A model generated the notes under the pieces. It worked only from the letters and a program-made list of their open reading frames with translations, had not been told where the DNA came from and did not search any database. A stretch of 8,581 nt of DNA from Aquisalimonas sp. GTDB taxonomy: Bacteria; Pseudomonadota; Gammaproteobacteria; Nitrococcales; Aquisalimonadaceae. A program made the position numbers and the translations under genes. Each line of letters opens with the position of its first letter. The stretch's first letter is position 1. Shown piece by piece: positions 1-5,610 of this stretch. The stretch covers positions 1 through 8,581 of the forward strand of contig SLMR01000174.1 in the NCBI GenBank assembly GCA_007133445.1, read 5' to 3'.

Positions 1-2891
1 ATGGCCAGGATCAGTGTCAGTGAGGTCATCAGAATGGGCCGCAGCCGGATCGGGCAGGCCTCCTGCAGTGCCTCGTTGACGCTCAGCCCCCGCTTCACGC
101 GGTACTGGTTGGTGAGGTCCACCAGCAGAATGCCGTTCTTGGTCACCAGCCCCACCAGCAGCACCAGGCCGATCATGGAGTAGATGTTCAGCGTGTGGTT
201 GAACAGCCACAGTCCGACGATGCCGCCCACCATGGCCAGTGGCAGCGCGGCCAGGATGATGAAGGGCTGCAGGAACGAGTTGAACTGACTGCCAAGGACC
301 ATGAACACCAGCACGACGGCCACCACGAACACGAAGATGATCGCCGCGGCGGTCCGCTCGAACTCTTCGGCCTGGCCGATCAGGTTCAGGGAGTAGCCCA
401 GCGGCAGGATTTCCTCGGCCTCCTCTTCCACCATGCTGACGGCCTCTGCCAGCGGTACCGCCGGGTTGGAGTAGAATTGGGCGGCGTACTGGAGATCGTA
501 GCGGCCGATGACCGCCGGGCCGAGTTCCGGCTCGAAGGTCGCCAGGGTGTCCAGGCGTACCATGTCGCCGGACTCCGAGCGCAGGAAAAGCTTGCGCAGA
601 TCCTCGGGTGTCTGCAGCGTTCCCTCCCGGGCCTTGAGGCGGACATCGTAGCGCTCGCCGTCGCCGGGATCGTCGTTGTACCGGGCTACGTCGATGCCGC
701 CGGCCAGCACGTTGGCGGCGCGGGTGACATCGAAGGTGCTGATGCCAAGCGTCCGGGCGCGGTCCCGGTCAACGCTCAGCACCAGCTCCGGCTGGTCCAG
801 ATCCAGATCCAGGTCCAGGGTGTCGATCTCGTCGCGGCCGCGCAGCCGGCTCTCCATCTCCTCGGCCAGGTTCGCCACCTCGTCCAGATCCGGGCCGCTG
901 ATGTTGAACTGGAGCGGCTCGCCACGCTGGCCACCGATCAGCGGCACCGACGAGGCGAACGCCTGCACCCCGCTCAGTTCGGCCAGCTCGGCCTGCACCT
1001 GCTGGGTGATCTCCTGTTGGCTCAGGCGGCGCTCATCCCGCGGATCCAGGCGCACGAACGCAATGCCGTCATTGACCTGCCCCTCGTCTCCCAGGCCGAT
1101 GGCGGTGAAATAGGTGTCGATGCCTTCCTGTTCCCCCAGGATGTCCTCCACCGCCTGGAGCTTCTCGTCGGTGTAGTCGATGCTCGAGCCCAGCGGCGTT
1201 TCGATGCTGACAAGGAACTGCCCCTCGTCCTCCTCGGGGGCGAACTCGCCGCCGAGCTGCGGCACCAGGCTGAGCGCGGCCACGGTGGCCACCAGCACCA
1301 CCGCCAGGGTGAGCAGCCGCTGGCGCAGCACGTTGCCCAGCAGCCAGCGATAGCCTGCCTCCATGCCGCGGAAGCCGCGCTCCAGCACGTTGTACACGGT
1401 CCCGTGCTCCTTCGGCACGCGCAGGAAGCGGGAGCACAGCATGGGTGTCAGGGTCAGGGCGACGATGCTGGAGGCCAGCACACCCATGGCCACCACCACG
1501 GCGAAGGACTCGAAGAACCGGCCGATAATGCCCTCCATGAACAGCACCGGCAGGAAGATCGAGATCAGCGACAGCGTGGTCGCGATAATGGCGAAGAACA
1601 CCTCGTTGGAGCCGACAATGGCGCCCTCGACCGGATCCTCGATGCCCTGCTCCCGGTGTCGGAATATGTTCTCCAGCACAACGATGGCGTCGTCCACCAC
1701 CACGCCGATGAGCAGCAGCATCGCCAGCATGGTCAGCGAGTTCAGCGTGTAGCCGAAGAAGAAAATCACCGCAATGACCGCTGCCAGCGCCACCGGGATG
1801 GAGAGGGTGACGATCAGGGTCGAGCGCAGGTTCTTCAGGAACAGCCACAGCACGAAGGCGGCGAACAGGATGCCCAGGCCGATGGTCTGGTAAAGGGTCT
1901 CGATCATCTCCAGGATGAACACCGACTGGTCGGAGGCGATGTTTACCTCCATGCCGGGAGGCAGCTGGGGCCGGATCTCGTTCTCCAGGCGGTCCTTGAC
2001 CTCCTCGATGATGGCCACCGTGTTGGTGCCCGAGACCTTCACCACCCCCAGGCCCACGGTGGGCTCGCCGTTGAAGCGGGCCAGGGCGCGCGGGTCCTCC
2101 AGGCCGTCGACCACCTCGGCCACGTCGCGGAGCCGGATCAGGGCGCCGTCCTGGGAGGCGACGATGAGCTCTTCCAGCGCGTGGGGCTGGTTGTACTCCA
2201 TGTCCAGCTTCAGCAGCCGTTCCGTGCGCTCGGCCACCAGGAAGCCGCCGGGGAGCTGGAAGTGCTCGGTCTCGATGGCGTTGACCAGGTCGTTCACGGT
2301 CAGGCCGTAGGCGGCCAGCCGGTCGGGCTCCACCTCGATGCGGATGTTGCGCTCCAGGCCGCCGCCGACCTGGACCTCGCCGACGCCGTTGATGTTCTCG
2401 ATCTGCGGCCGCACGGTGTTGCGGGCGTACTGCCCGAGCTGCTGCAGCGTGCGGTCGCCCTGGACGCTGAGCCACATGATGGCCTGGGCGTCCGTCTCCA
2501 CCTTCTGGATGATGGGGTCCTCGGCGTCCTGCGGAAGATCGGAGCGGATTTCGTTGATCTTGGCCTGGACTTCGTTGAAGGCCACGTCGATGTCCACGTC
2601 CAGGTCGAAGGTGACCGTGACCACCGAGGTGCCCGGGATGGAGTTGGACTGGATGTAGTCGATGCCCGGCACCGTGTTCACCGCCCGCTCCACCTCGGAG
2701 GTGATGGAGGCGTCGATGATGTCCGGGTCGGCCCCGGGCTGCGCCACCACCACGTTCACCACCGGGAAGTCGATGTTGGGGATGCGGTCGGTGCCGATCT
2801 CCTGGTAGCCGATAAAACCGAACAGCACCAGCACGGCGCTGATCATCACCGCCAGGACATGTCGCCGGATGGATAACTCTGGCAGCGTCAT
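1..2891 (-). CDS. RND-family multidrug efflux pump, inner-membrane permease (3' end cut by window edge)
   Basis: This is the proton-driven inner-membrane component of a tripartite efflux pump of the HAE1/AcrB type. 963 residues are visible; family members usually have about 1020-1050, so TM11-TM12 and the C-terminus lie off the left edge. TM1 is at about residues 11-30, followed by a periplasmic porter domain. TM4 carries the proton-relay pair D400/D401 in GVVVDDAIVVLENIF (AcrB D407/D408). TM10 carries K918 in VTKNGILLVDL (AcrB K940), and R949 and T956 match AcrB R971 and T978, so the relay is intact. The same reading frame holds at every landmark checked, with no stop or frameshift. The ATG at 2891 is 4 bases after the adaptor stop, and a GAGG at 2901-2904 lies inside the adaptor's last codons, which suggests translational coupling. 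The sequence resembles general HAE1/NolG-like permeases more than AcrB itself. Substrates cannot be predicted. Confidence 0.95.
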   Translation of the reverse strand, partial: MTLPELSIRRHVLAVMISAVLVLFGFIGYQEIGTDRIPNIDFPVVNVVVAQPGADPDIIDASITSEVERAVNTVPGIDYIQSNSIPGTSVVTVTFDLDVDIDVAFNEVQAKINEIRSDLPQDAEDPIIQKVETDAQAIMWLSVQGDRTLQQLGQYARNTVRPQIENINGVGEVQVGGGLERNIRIEVEPDRLAAYGLTVNDLVNAIETEHFQLPGGFLVAERTERLLKLDMEYNQPHALEELIVASQDGALIRLRDVAEVVDGLEDPRALARFNGEPTVGLGVVKVSGTNTVAIIEEVKDRLENEIRPQLPPGMEVNIASDQSVFILEMIETLYQTIGLGILFAAFVLWLFLKNLRSTLIVTLSIPVALAAVIAVIFFFGYTLNSLTMLAMLLLIGVVVDDAIVVLENIFRHREQGIEDPVEGAIVGSNEVFFAIIATTLSLISIFLPVLFMEGIIGRFFESFAVVVAMGVLASSIVALTLTPMLCSRFLRVPKEHGTVYNVLERGFRGMEAGYRWLLGNVLRQRLLTLAVVLVATVAALSLVPQLGGEFAPEEDEGQFLVSIETPLGSSIDYTDEKLQAVEDILGEQEGIDTYFTAIGLGDEGQVNDGIAFVRLDPRDERRLSQQEITQQVQAELAELSGVQAFASSVPLIGGQRGEPLQFNISGPDLDEVANLAEEMESRLRGRDEIDTLDLDLDLDQPELVLSVDRDRARTLGISTFDVTRAANVLAGGIDVARYNDDPGDGERYDVRLKAREGTLQTPEDLRKLFLRSESGDMVRLDTLATFEPELGPAVIGRYDLQYAAQFYSNPAVPLAEAVSMVEEEAEEILPLGYSLNLIGQAEEFERTAAAIIFVFVVAVVLVFMVLGSQFNSFLQPFIILAALPLAMVGGIVGLWLFNHTLNIYSMIGLVLLVGLVTKNGILLVDLTNQYRVKRGLSVNEALQEACPIRLRPILMTSLTLILA
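795..818 (-). repeat. Four hexanucleotide units encoding Leu-Asp repeats in the RND pump
   Basis: Four consecutive 6-base units (GTCCAG, ATCCAG, ATCCAG, GTCCAG on the plus strand) encode Leu-Asp four times at residues 692-699 of the permease, in the second periplasmic porter region. The codons alternate GAC and GAT for Asp, so the repeat is not perfectly uniform. It is probably an ordinary beta-strand region rather than a functional repeat. Confidence 0.5.
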
Positions 2892-2895
2892 GAGC

Positions 2896-3978
2896 TCAGT
2901 CCTCGCTGGTGCGGATCGCGGCCTCGTCGGACAGGAAGCCGGCCCCGTCCACGGCGATGATCTCGCCCTCGTCCAGGCCGGAGCGGATCTCGACGCTGTC
3001 GGCCATCCGCTGCCCCACGTCCACGTCCCGCTGGTGGGCGGTGTCGTCCTTGATCACGTACACCACCTCTGCACCCGGTCGCTGGACCACGGCTTCGGCC
3101 GGCACCACGACGCTCTCGCGCTCCTCCACGGTCACATCGGCGTTGACGCTGCCGCCCTGGCGCCAGCCGCCGGGGTTCTCCACATTGACGATGGCCTCGA
3201 AGGTCCGGCTCTGTTCCGCCAGGCCGGGCCGCAGTTCCGAGATGCTGCCGTCCACCTCGCCGCCGGCCACCGGTGCGGCGAGACGCACCGCCTGGCCCAC
3301 CTCCAGGCGCTGGGCCACGGTCTCCGGGAAGGGCAGACGGATGCGCAGCAGATCCTGGCTCACCACCGTGAACAGCGGTTCCCCGGGGGAGGTGTGATCG
3401 CCCTCGGAGACGTAGCGCTCGTCGATGGCGCCGTCCACCGGCGCATCCACCCGGGTCTTCTCCAGGTCCCGTTCGGCGTTGCGCAGGCCGGCGCGGGCGC
3501 CTTCCAGGTCTTCCTCCAGCGACTCCACTTCACCCTCGGTGGCATCAAACTGGGACTGGGTGACGTAGCCGTCCTCCAGAAGCTCGGCGTTGCGTTCCAG
3601 CTCCCGGCGCTGCGTCCGCAGGCTGACCTCCAGCCGCCGCACATCGGTGCGCGCCTGGGCCAGCGCGAGCTCGTAGGGTTCACGGTCGATCTGCAGCAGT
3701 CGGTCGCCGCGGGAGACCTCGTCGCCCTCTTCCACGTAGATCTCCTGGATCGGGCCGGAGACCTCGGCGGTCAGGGAGGGCGCCGTCTTGCTGGTGAGCC
3801 GCCCGATGGTGTTCTCGCTGACGCGGACCGTGCGCTTGCTGGCCTCCTCGGTGGAGATCAGCACGCCGGAGGCGCCATCGTCGCCGTTGTCATTTCCGTT
3901 GTCGTTGCCGTGATCGCCGCAGCCGGTGGCAGCGACGGTCAGGCCGGCAAGCAGTAGCAGGCGCAGAATACGTGGCAT
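2896..3978 (-). CDS. RND efflux periplasmic adaptor (membrane-fusion lipoprotein, HlyD/AcrA-like)
   Basis: This 360-residue adaptor links the RND pump to an outer-membrane channel. A hydrophobic signal ends in a lipobox-like AATG|C with C20 as the probable lipidated cysteine, so it should be anchored to a membrane as a lipoprotein. An Asn/Asp/Gly linker follows (residues 21-38). The first lipoyl half-motif is at 75-98, an alpha-helical hairpin at about 101-176, the second lipoyl half at about 177-205, then beta-barrel and membrane-proximal regions to the end. At the hairpin tip, R129, L133 and T140 have the same spacing as the AcrA R-L-S motif that contacts TolC. The ATG at 3978 is preferred because AAGGA (3988-3992) sits 9 bases upstream; an ATG at 3996 lies upstream of that site. 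tetR ends 32 bases upstream and the permease starts 4 bases after the stop, so all three are probably one transcript. Confidence 0.95.
   Translation of the reverse strand: MPRILRLLLLAGLTVAATGCGDHGNDNGNDNGDDGASGVLISTEEASKRTVRVSENTIGRLTSKTAPSLTAEVSGPIQEIYVEEGDEVSRGDRLLQIDREPYELALAQARTDVRRLEVSLRTQRRELERNAELLEDGYVTQSQFDATEGEVESLEEDLEGARAGLRNAERDLEKTRVDAPVDGAIDERYVSEGDHTSPGEPLFTVVSQDLLRIRLPFPETVAQRLEVGQAVRLAAPVAGGEVDGSISELRPGLAEQSRTFEAIVNVENPGGWRQGGSVNADVTVEERESVVVPAEAVVQRPGAEVVYVIKDDTAHQRDVDVGQRMADSVEIRSGLDEGEIIAVDGAGFLSDEAAIRTSED
3874..3909 (-). repeat. Three 12-base direct units encoding the Gly/Asn/Asp linker of the adaptor
   Basis: Residues 24-35 of the adaptor are encoded by three consecutive 12-base units, read on the minus strand as Gly-Asn-Asp-Asn, Gly-Asn-Asp-Asn and Gly-Asp-Asp-Gly. 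The first two units differ only at third codon positions; the third has diverged. The array lies directly after the predicted lipidated C20, so it probably forms a flexible acidic tether between the lipid anchor and the folded adaptor. Its length could vary between strains by slippage, which is inference. Confidence 0.7.
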
Positions 3979-3987
3979 GGTCACGGT

Positions 3988-3992
3988 TCCTT
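3988..3992 (-). promoter_or_regulatory. Ribosome binding site of the adaptor gene
   Basis: AAGGA on the minus strand, 9 bases before the ATG at 3978. An in-frame ATG at 3996 lies upstream of this site, so the site selects the 3978 start and gives a proper lipoprotein signal beginning Met-Pro-Arg. Confidence 0.65.
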
Positions 3993-4010
3993 GCATGGTT
4001 GAAGGCACGC

Positions 4011-4646
4011 TCAAGTCGCGGCGCTGGCGTGGGCTTCCAGGCCGGGGCGGAGGAGTTCCATGAGCGCCCCGCAGTAGACGTCCGGTGTGCATGCGGCACC
4101 CGCCCCGTCGAGCCGGGGCAGCACGTCCCGGAGCTGAAAGTAGATGAAGGTGCTGCCGAGCAGCGTGAGGGTCAGGCTCAGGGCAGACGTGCCGTCGCGC
4201 CCGCCGAGGCCGCGTTCGACCAGCTGCAGAAGTTCCTGCATACCCTCGCCGATGGTCTCCTCGGCGCGTTCGCGGCGCGGGTCGCCGCGGTTGCTCAACA
4301 TCTGACGCAGGAAAAGGTTTACGGCCGCGGGCTCGCTGAGCATGGTGTCCAGATGGCCACGGGCGAACTCCTCCAGGCGCTGGGCGATGGGCACGCTGTC
4401 GTCCCGCAAACCGTCGAGGAGGGCATCGAACGTGAGCCGGGAGTCTTCCAGCACCGCCTCGTAGAGGTTGCCCTTGTTGCCGAAGTGGTGGAAGACATTG
4501 GCTTTGCTGACACCGGCGCGGGTGGCGATGTCGCGGATCGAGACGCCCTCGAAGCCGCGCTCGGTGAACAGCTCTCTGGCGGACGTCAGGACGCGGTTCG
4601 CGGCTTCGGTGCGCGTTGCCGTTGATTGCGTGCGCTGGTCCGGCAT
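4011..4646 (-). CDS. TetR-family transcriptional repressor, probable regulator of the RND operon
   Basis: This 211-residue DNA-binding protein has a classic TetR N-terminal domain. After the helix containing AARELFTERGFEGVSIRDIA comes the recognition helix-turn-helix AGVSKANVFHHFGNKGNLYEAV (about residues 44-65), with the YxHF-type aromatic/His signature as VFHHF. Residues from about 67 onward form the divergent ligand-binding and dimerisation domain, so the inducer cannot be predicted. The ATG at 4646 is chosen over an in-frame ATG at 4658 because GAGG (4653-4656) lies 6 bases before it, whereas nothing similar precedes 4658. It is co-directional with the pump genes and the first gene of the operon, 32 bases before the adaptor. 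That differs from the common divergent tetR/pump layout and implies that the repressor controls its own transcript. The family is certain; the target is inferred from position. Confidence 0.93.
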   Translation of the reverse strand: MPDQRTQSTATRTEAANRVLTSARELFTERGFEGVSIRDIATRAGVSKANVFHHFGNKGNLYEAVLEDSRLTFDALLDGLRDDSVPIAQRLEEFARGHLDTMLSEPAAVNLFLRQMLSNRGDPRRERAEETIGEGMQELLQLVERGLGGRDGTSALSLTLTLLGSTFIYFQLRDVLPRLDGAGAACTPDVYCGALMELLRPGLEAHASAAT

Positions 4647-4652
4647 GCTGGG

Positions 4653-4656
4653 CCTC
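4653..4656 (-). promoter_or_regulatory. Ribosome binding site deciding the tetR start
   Basis: GAGG on the minus strand, 6 bases upstream of the ATG at 4646. It overlaps the codons that follow the alternative ATG at 4658, which itself has no purine-rich upstream sequence. This favours a protein starting Met-Pro-Asp-Gln. Confidence 0.55.
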
Positions 4657-4720
4657 ATGGTGATGATTGCGGGTCCGCGCGCCGCCGCCGAGGTGTCCGG
4701 TGCGCGGACGGGCGAAGGCT

Positions 4721-4732
4721 GACCGGTCGGTC
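4721..4732 (-). promoter_or_regulatory. Candidate TetR-family operator, GACC-N4-GGTC
   Basis: On the minus strand this reads GACCGACCGGTC, with half-sites GACC (plus 4721-4724) and GGTC (plus 4729-4732) separated by 4 bases. The spacer is itself GGTC, so a tighter palindrome GACCGGTC (4721-4728) is embedded. From memory, GACC/GGTC dyads with a short spacer resemble operators of some TetR regulators such as NemR. A further imperfect dyad, GTCGG-N4-CCGAC, lies at 4730-4743. The site starts 9 bases downstream of the proposed -10 element, so bound repressor would cover the transcription start. Assignment to the adjacent TetR protein is inference. Confidence 0.45.
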
Positions 4733-4741
4733 GGACGGCCG

Positions 4742-4770
4742 ACTTTACCGTCCGCTGCCGGAGGATGCAA
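4742..4770 (-). promoter_or_regulatory. Candidate sigma-70 promoter for the tetR-adaptor-pump operon
   Basis: On the minus strand, a -35-like TTGCAT (4765-4770) and a -10-like TAAAGT (4742-4747) are separated by exactly 17 bases. The -10 matches the consensus at 4 of 6 positions and the -35 at 3 of 6. This is the most AT-rich spot in the spacer between tetR and the next gene, and the candidate operator lies immediately downstream. The tetR start codon is about 95 bases beyond the -10, leaving a leader of roughly 85-90 bases in which I see no clear riboswitch or terminator. Confidence 0.45.
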
Positions 4771-4798
4771 GCGCGCGAGAGCGGGGGTGGGGAGTCAG

Positions 4799-5146
4799 TC
4801 AGCCGCCGGCGCTGACGCCGGCGAGCAGCAGCAGCACCGCGACCACGGCGGCGGTGGCATGCAGCAGGATCAGCGGAAGCACGATGGGTTCGTCACGCCG
4901 CCGGACCAGCAGCGTGAACAGGCCGCCCAGCGCGGCCAGCAGGAAAACGAAGAAGGCGCTGTTCAGCAAAAGGTTCTCCGGGCCGGTGAACACCCGGTAC
5001 CCCAGCAGGGAGAGCGCGGACAGTGCCAGCAGGCCGTGCAGGTAGCCCAGCGCGAGCACCGGTCTCTGGCGCCGATGGCCGAGCCAGATGGTCAGCCCCC
5101 CAAGGCTCATGGCGACCGTGAACAGCAGCAGACTGGCCAGTGCCAT
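4799..5146 (-). CDS. Unnamed four-helix integral membrane protein
   Basis: I do not recognise a named family. The 115 residues are almost entirely hydrophobic, with predicted helices at about 2-22, 30-50, 60-81 and 88-110. Basic loops at R25/R26/R28 and R82-R84 suggest both short loops are cytoplasmic and both termini periplasmic. The two halves look alike: each has an arginine cluster, then a proline (P29, P87), then 8-9 residues later a Leu-His-small residue (H37-G38, H96-A97) within a helix at similar depth. That could reflect internal duplication, and the paired histidines could bind a metal or heme, which is speculation. The ATG at 5146 has GAGG 10 bases upstream (5157-5160). The gene is divergent from the small exported protein and lies upstream of the tetR promoter in the same direction. 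The GC-rich codon pattern matches its neighbours. Confidence 0.75.
   Translation of the reverse strand: MALASLLLFTVAMSLGGLTIWLGHRRQRPVLALGYLHGLLALSALSLLGYRVFTGPENLLLNSAFFVFLLAALGGLFTLLVRRRDEPIVLPLILLHATAAVVAVLLLLAGVSAGG
4805..4822 (-). repeat. Perfect 7-bp inverted repeat at the end of the membrane-protein gene
   Basis: GCCGGCG and CGCCGGC are separated by 4 bases, within the last codons before the stop at 4799. A very stable hairpin would form in the transcript, but no run of U follows, so it does not qualify as a standard intrinsic terminator. It could slow polymerase, protect the 3' end, or simply be a chance result of GC-rich codons. Confidence 0.4.
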
Positions 5147-5266
5147 GCCATTCCACCCTCAACTGCCGAAACCGGTGACACTACCACGCCATGGTCCACA
5201 TTGGCTGCAACCTCTCCCGGCGGAGATGGTCTGATCAGCACAGTAGCGAGACACCGGAGGTGTGCC
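5147..5266. other. Divergent intergenic spacer between two small genes
   Basis: These 120 bases should contain promoters for both the membrane-protein gene (minus) and the exported-protein gene (plus). I find no pair of -35/-10 boxes good enough to call on either strand. Visible structures are a small perfect hairpin (5213-5217 with 5222-5226, 4-base loop) and the 8-base palindrome CTGATCAG at 5231-5238. Either could be regulatory or chance. Confidence 0.4.
5256..5260 (+). promoter_or_regulatory. Strong ribosome binding site of the small exported protein
   Basis: GGAGG, 6 bases before the ATG at 5267. It fixes the start within a frame that is open far upstream, and it is the main evidence that the plus-strand frame, not the opposite-strand frames over the same bases, is the real gene. 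Confidence 0.75.
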
Positions 5267-5602
5267 ATGCTTCGGCCAGCGCGCGTCATCATTGCCGGCC
5301 TGCTGTGTTGGGGGCTTGCCCAGCCCGTGGTGGCCAAGGACGACGCAGGCGATCCTGGTGCCTGGAGCTACACCATGGAATCCGGGCTGCTGCGGGACCG
5401 GATCCGCCTGCTCATCGACGACGAAACCGCCCTGGAAGCCCACATGCGCTTCGTCGGTAGCCGCAATGTGGCCACGGCGGAGGGCGCGTTTCGCGACCAT
5501 GCTCTGCATGTCCGCTGCCGGCGCAATCCCCTGGTGGATGCCCTCAACTGCTACGTCCGCGTGGATGGCGAACTGCGCAGCAACCATGTGGTCATCCAGT
5601 AA
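5267..5602 (+). CDS. Small exported protein of unknown function
   Basis: This 111-residue protein matches no family I recognise. It starts with a good Sec signal peptide: LRPAR basic region, hydrophobic core at about residues 7-18, and a Val-Val-Ala|Lys cleavage site after residue 23. That leaves an 88-residue periplasmic or secreted domain. The mature part has only two cysteines, C84 and C95, 11 residues apart and flanking a predicted loop, so one disulfide is plausible in the oxidising periplasm. It is not a lipoprotein: the only cysteine in the signal is C14, in the hydrophobic core. The GGAGG site and signal peptide together support this start and strand. It is the only plus-strand gene in the window, divergent from the four-helix membrane protein and convergent with the kinase fusion, whose stop is 8 bases away. 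A functional link with either neighbour is not shown. Confidence 0.75.
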   Translation: MLRPARVIIAGLLCWGLAQPVVAKDDAGDPGAWSYTMESGLLRDRIRLLIDDETALEAHMRFVGSRNVATAEGAFRDHALHVRCRRNPLVDALNCYVRVDGELRSNHVVIQ

Positions 5603-5610
5603 GGCGGGGT

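Noticed and set aside
1069..2475. A 468-residue Arg/Gly/Ala/His-rich minus-strand frame inside the pump gene.
   Set aside because: It is an out-of-frame reading of the permease with typical GC-shadow composition.
195..2876. An 893-residue open frame on the plus strand, rich in His, Gln and Gly.
   Set aside because: It lies exactly opposite the RND permease, which has complete family motifs and a proper start. The composition (His/Gln/Asp/Val) is what antisense reading of GC-rich codons produces; no domain or ribosome site is recognisable.
2869..3957. A 362-residue open frame on the plus strand opposite the adaptor gene.
   Set aside because: It shadows the well-supported lipoprotein adaptor and shows no recognisable motif.
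3972..4625. A 217-residue plus-strand frame opposite tetR.
   Set aside because: The opposite strand encodes a clear TetR helix-turn-helix protein; this frame has no motif.
3979..4770. Extension of the adaptor frame upstream to position 4770, giving a 624-residue protein.
   Set aside because: The extra N-terminus is an out-of-frame reading of tetR. The lipoprotein signal and ribosome site fix the start at 3978.
5159..5587. A 142-residue minus-strand frame opposite the small exported protein.
   Set aside because: It has no signal or motif, whereas the plus-strand frame has a strong ribosome site and a signal peptide. Some doubt remains, since neither protein has a known family.
5603..5610. 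Possible bidirectional terminator between the convergent stops.
   Set aside because: Only 8 bases separate the stops, and I see no stem with a T or A run around them.
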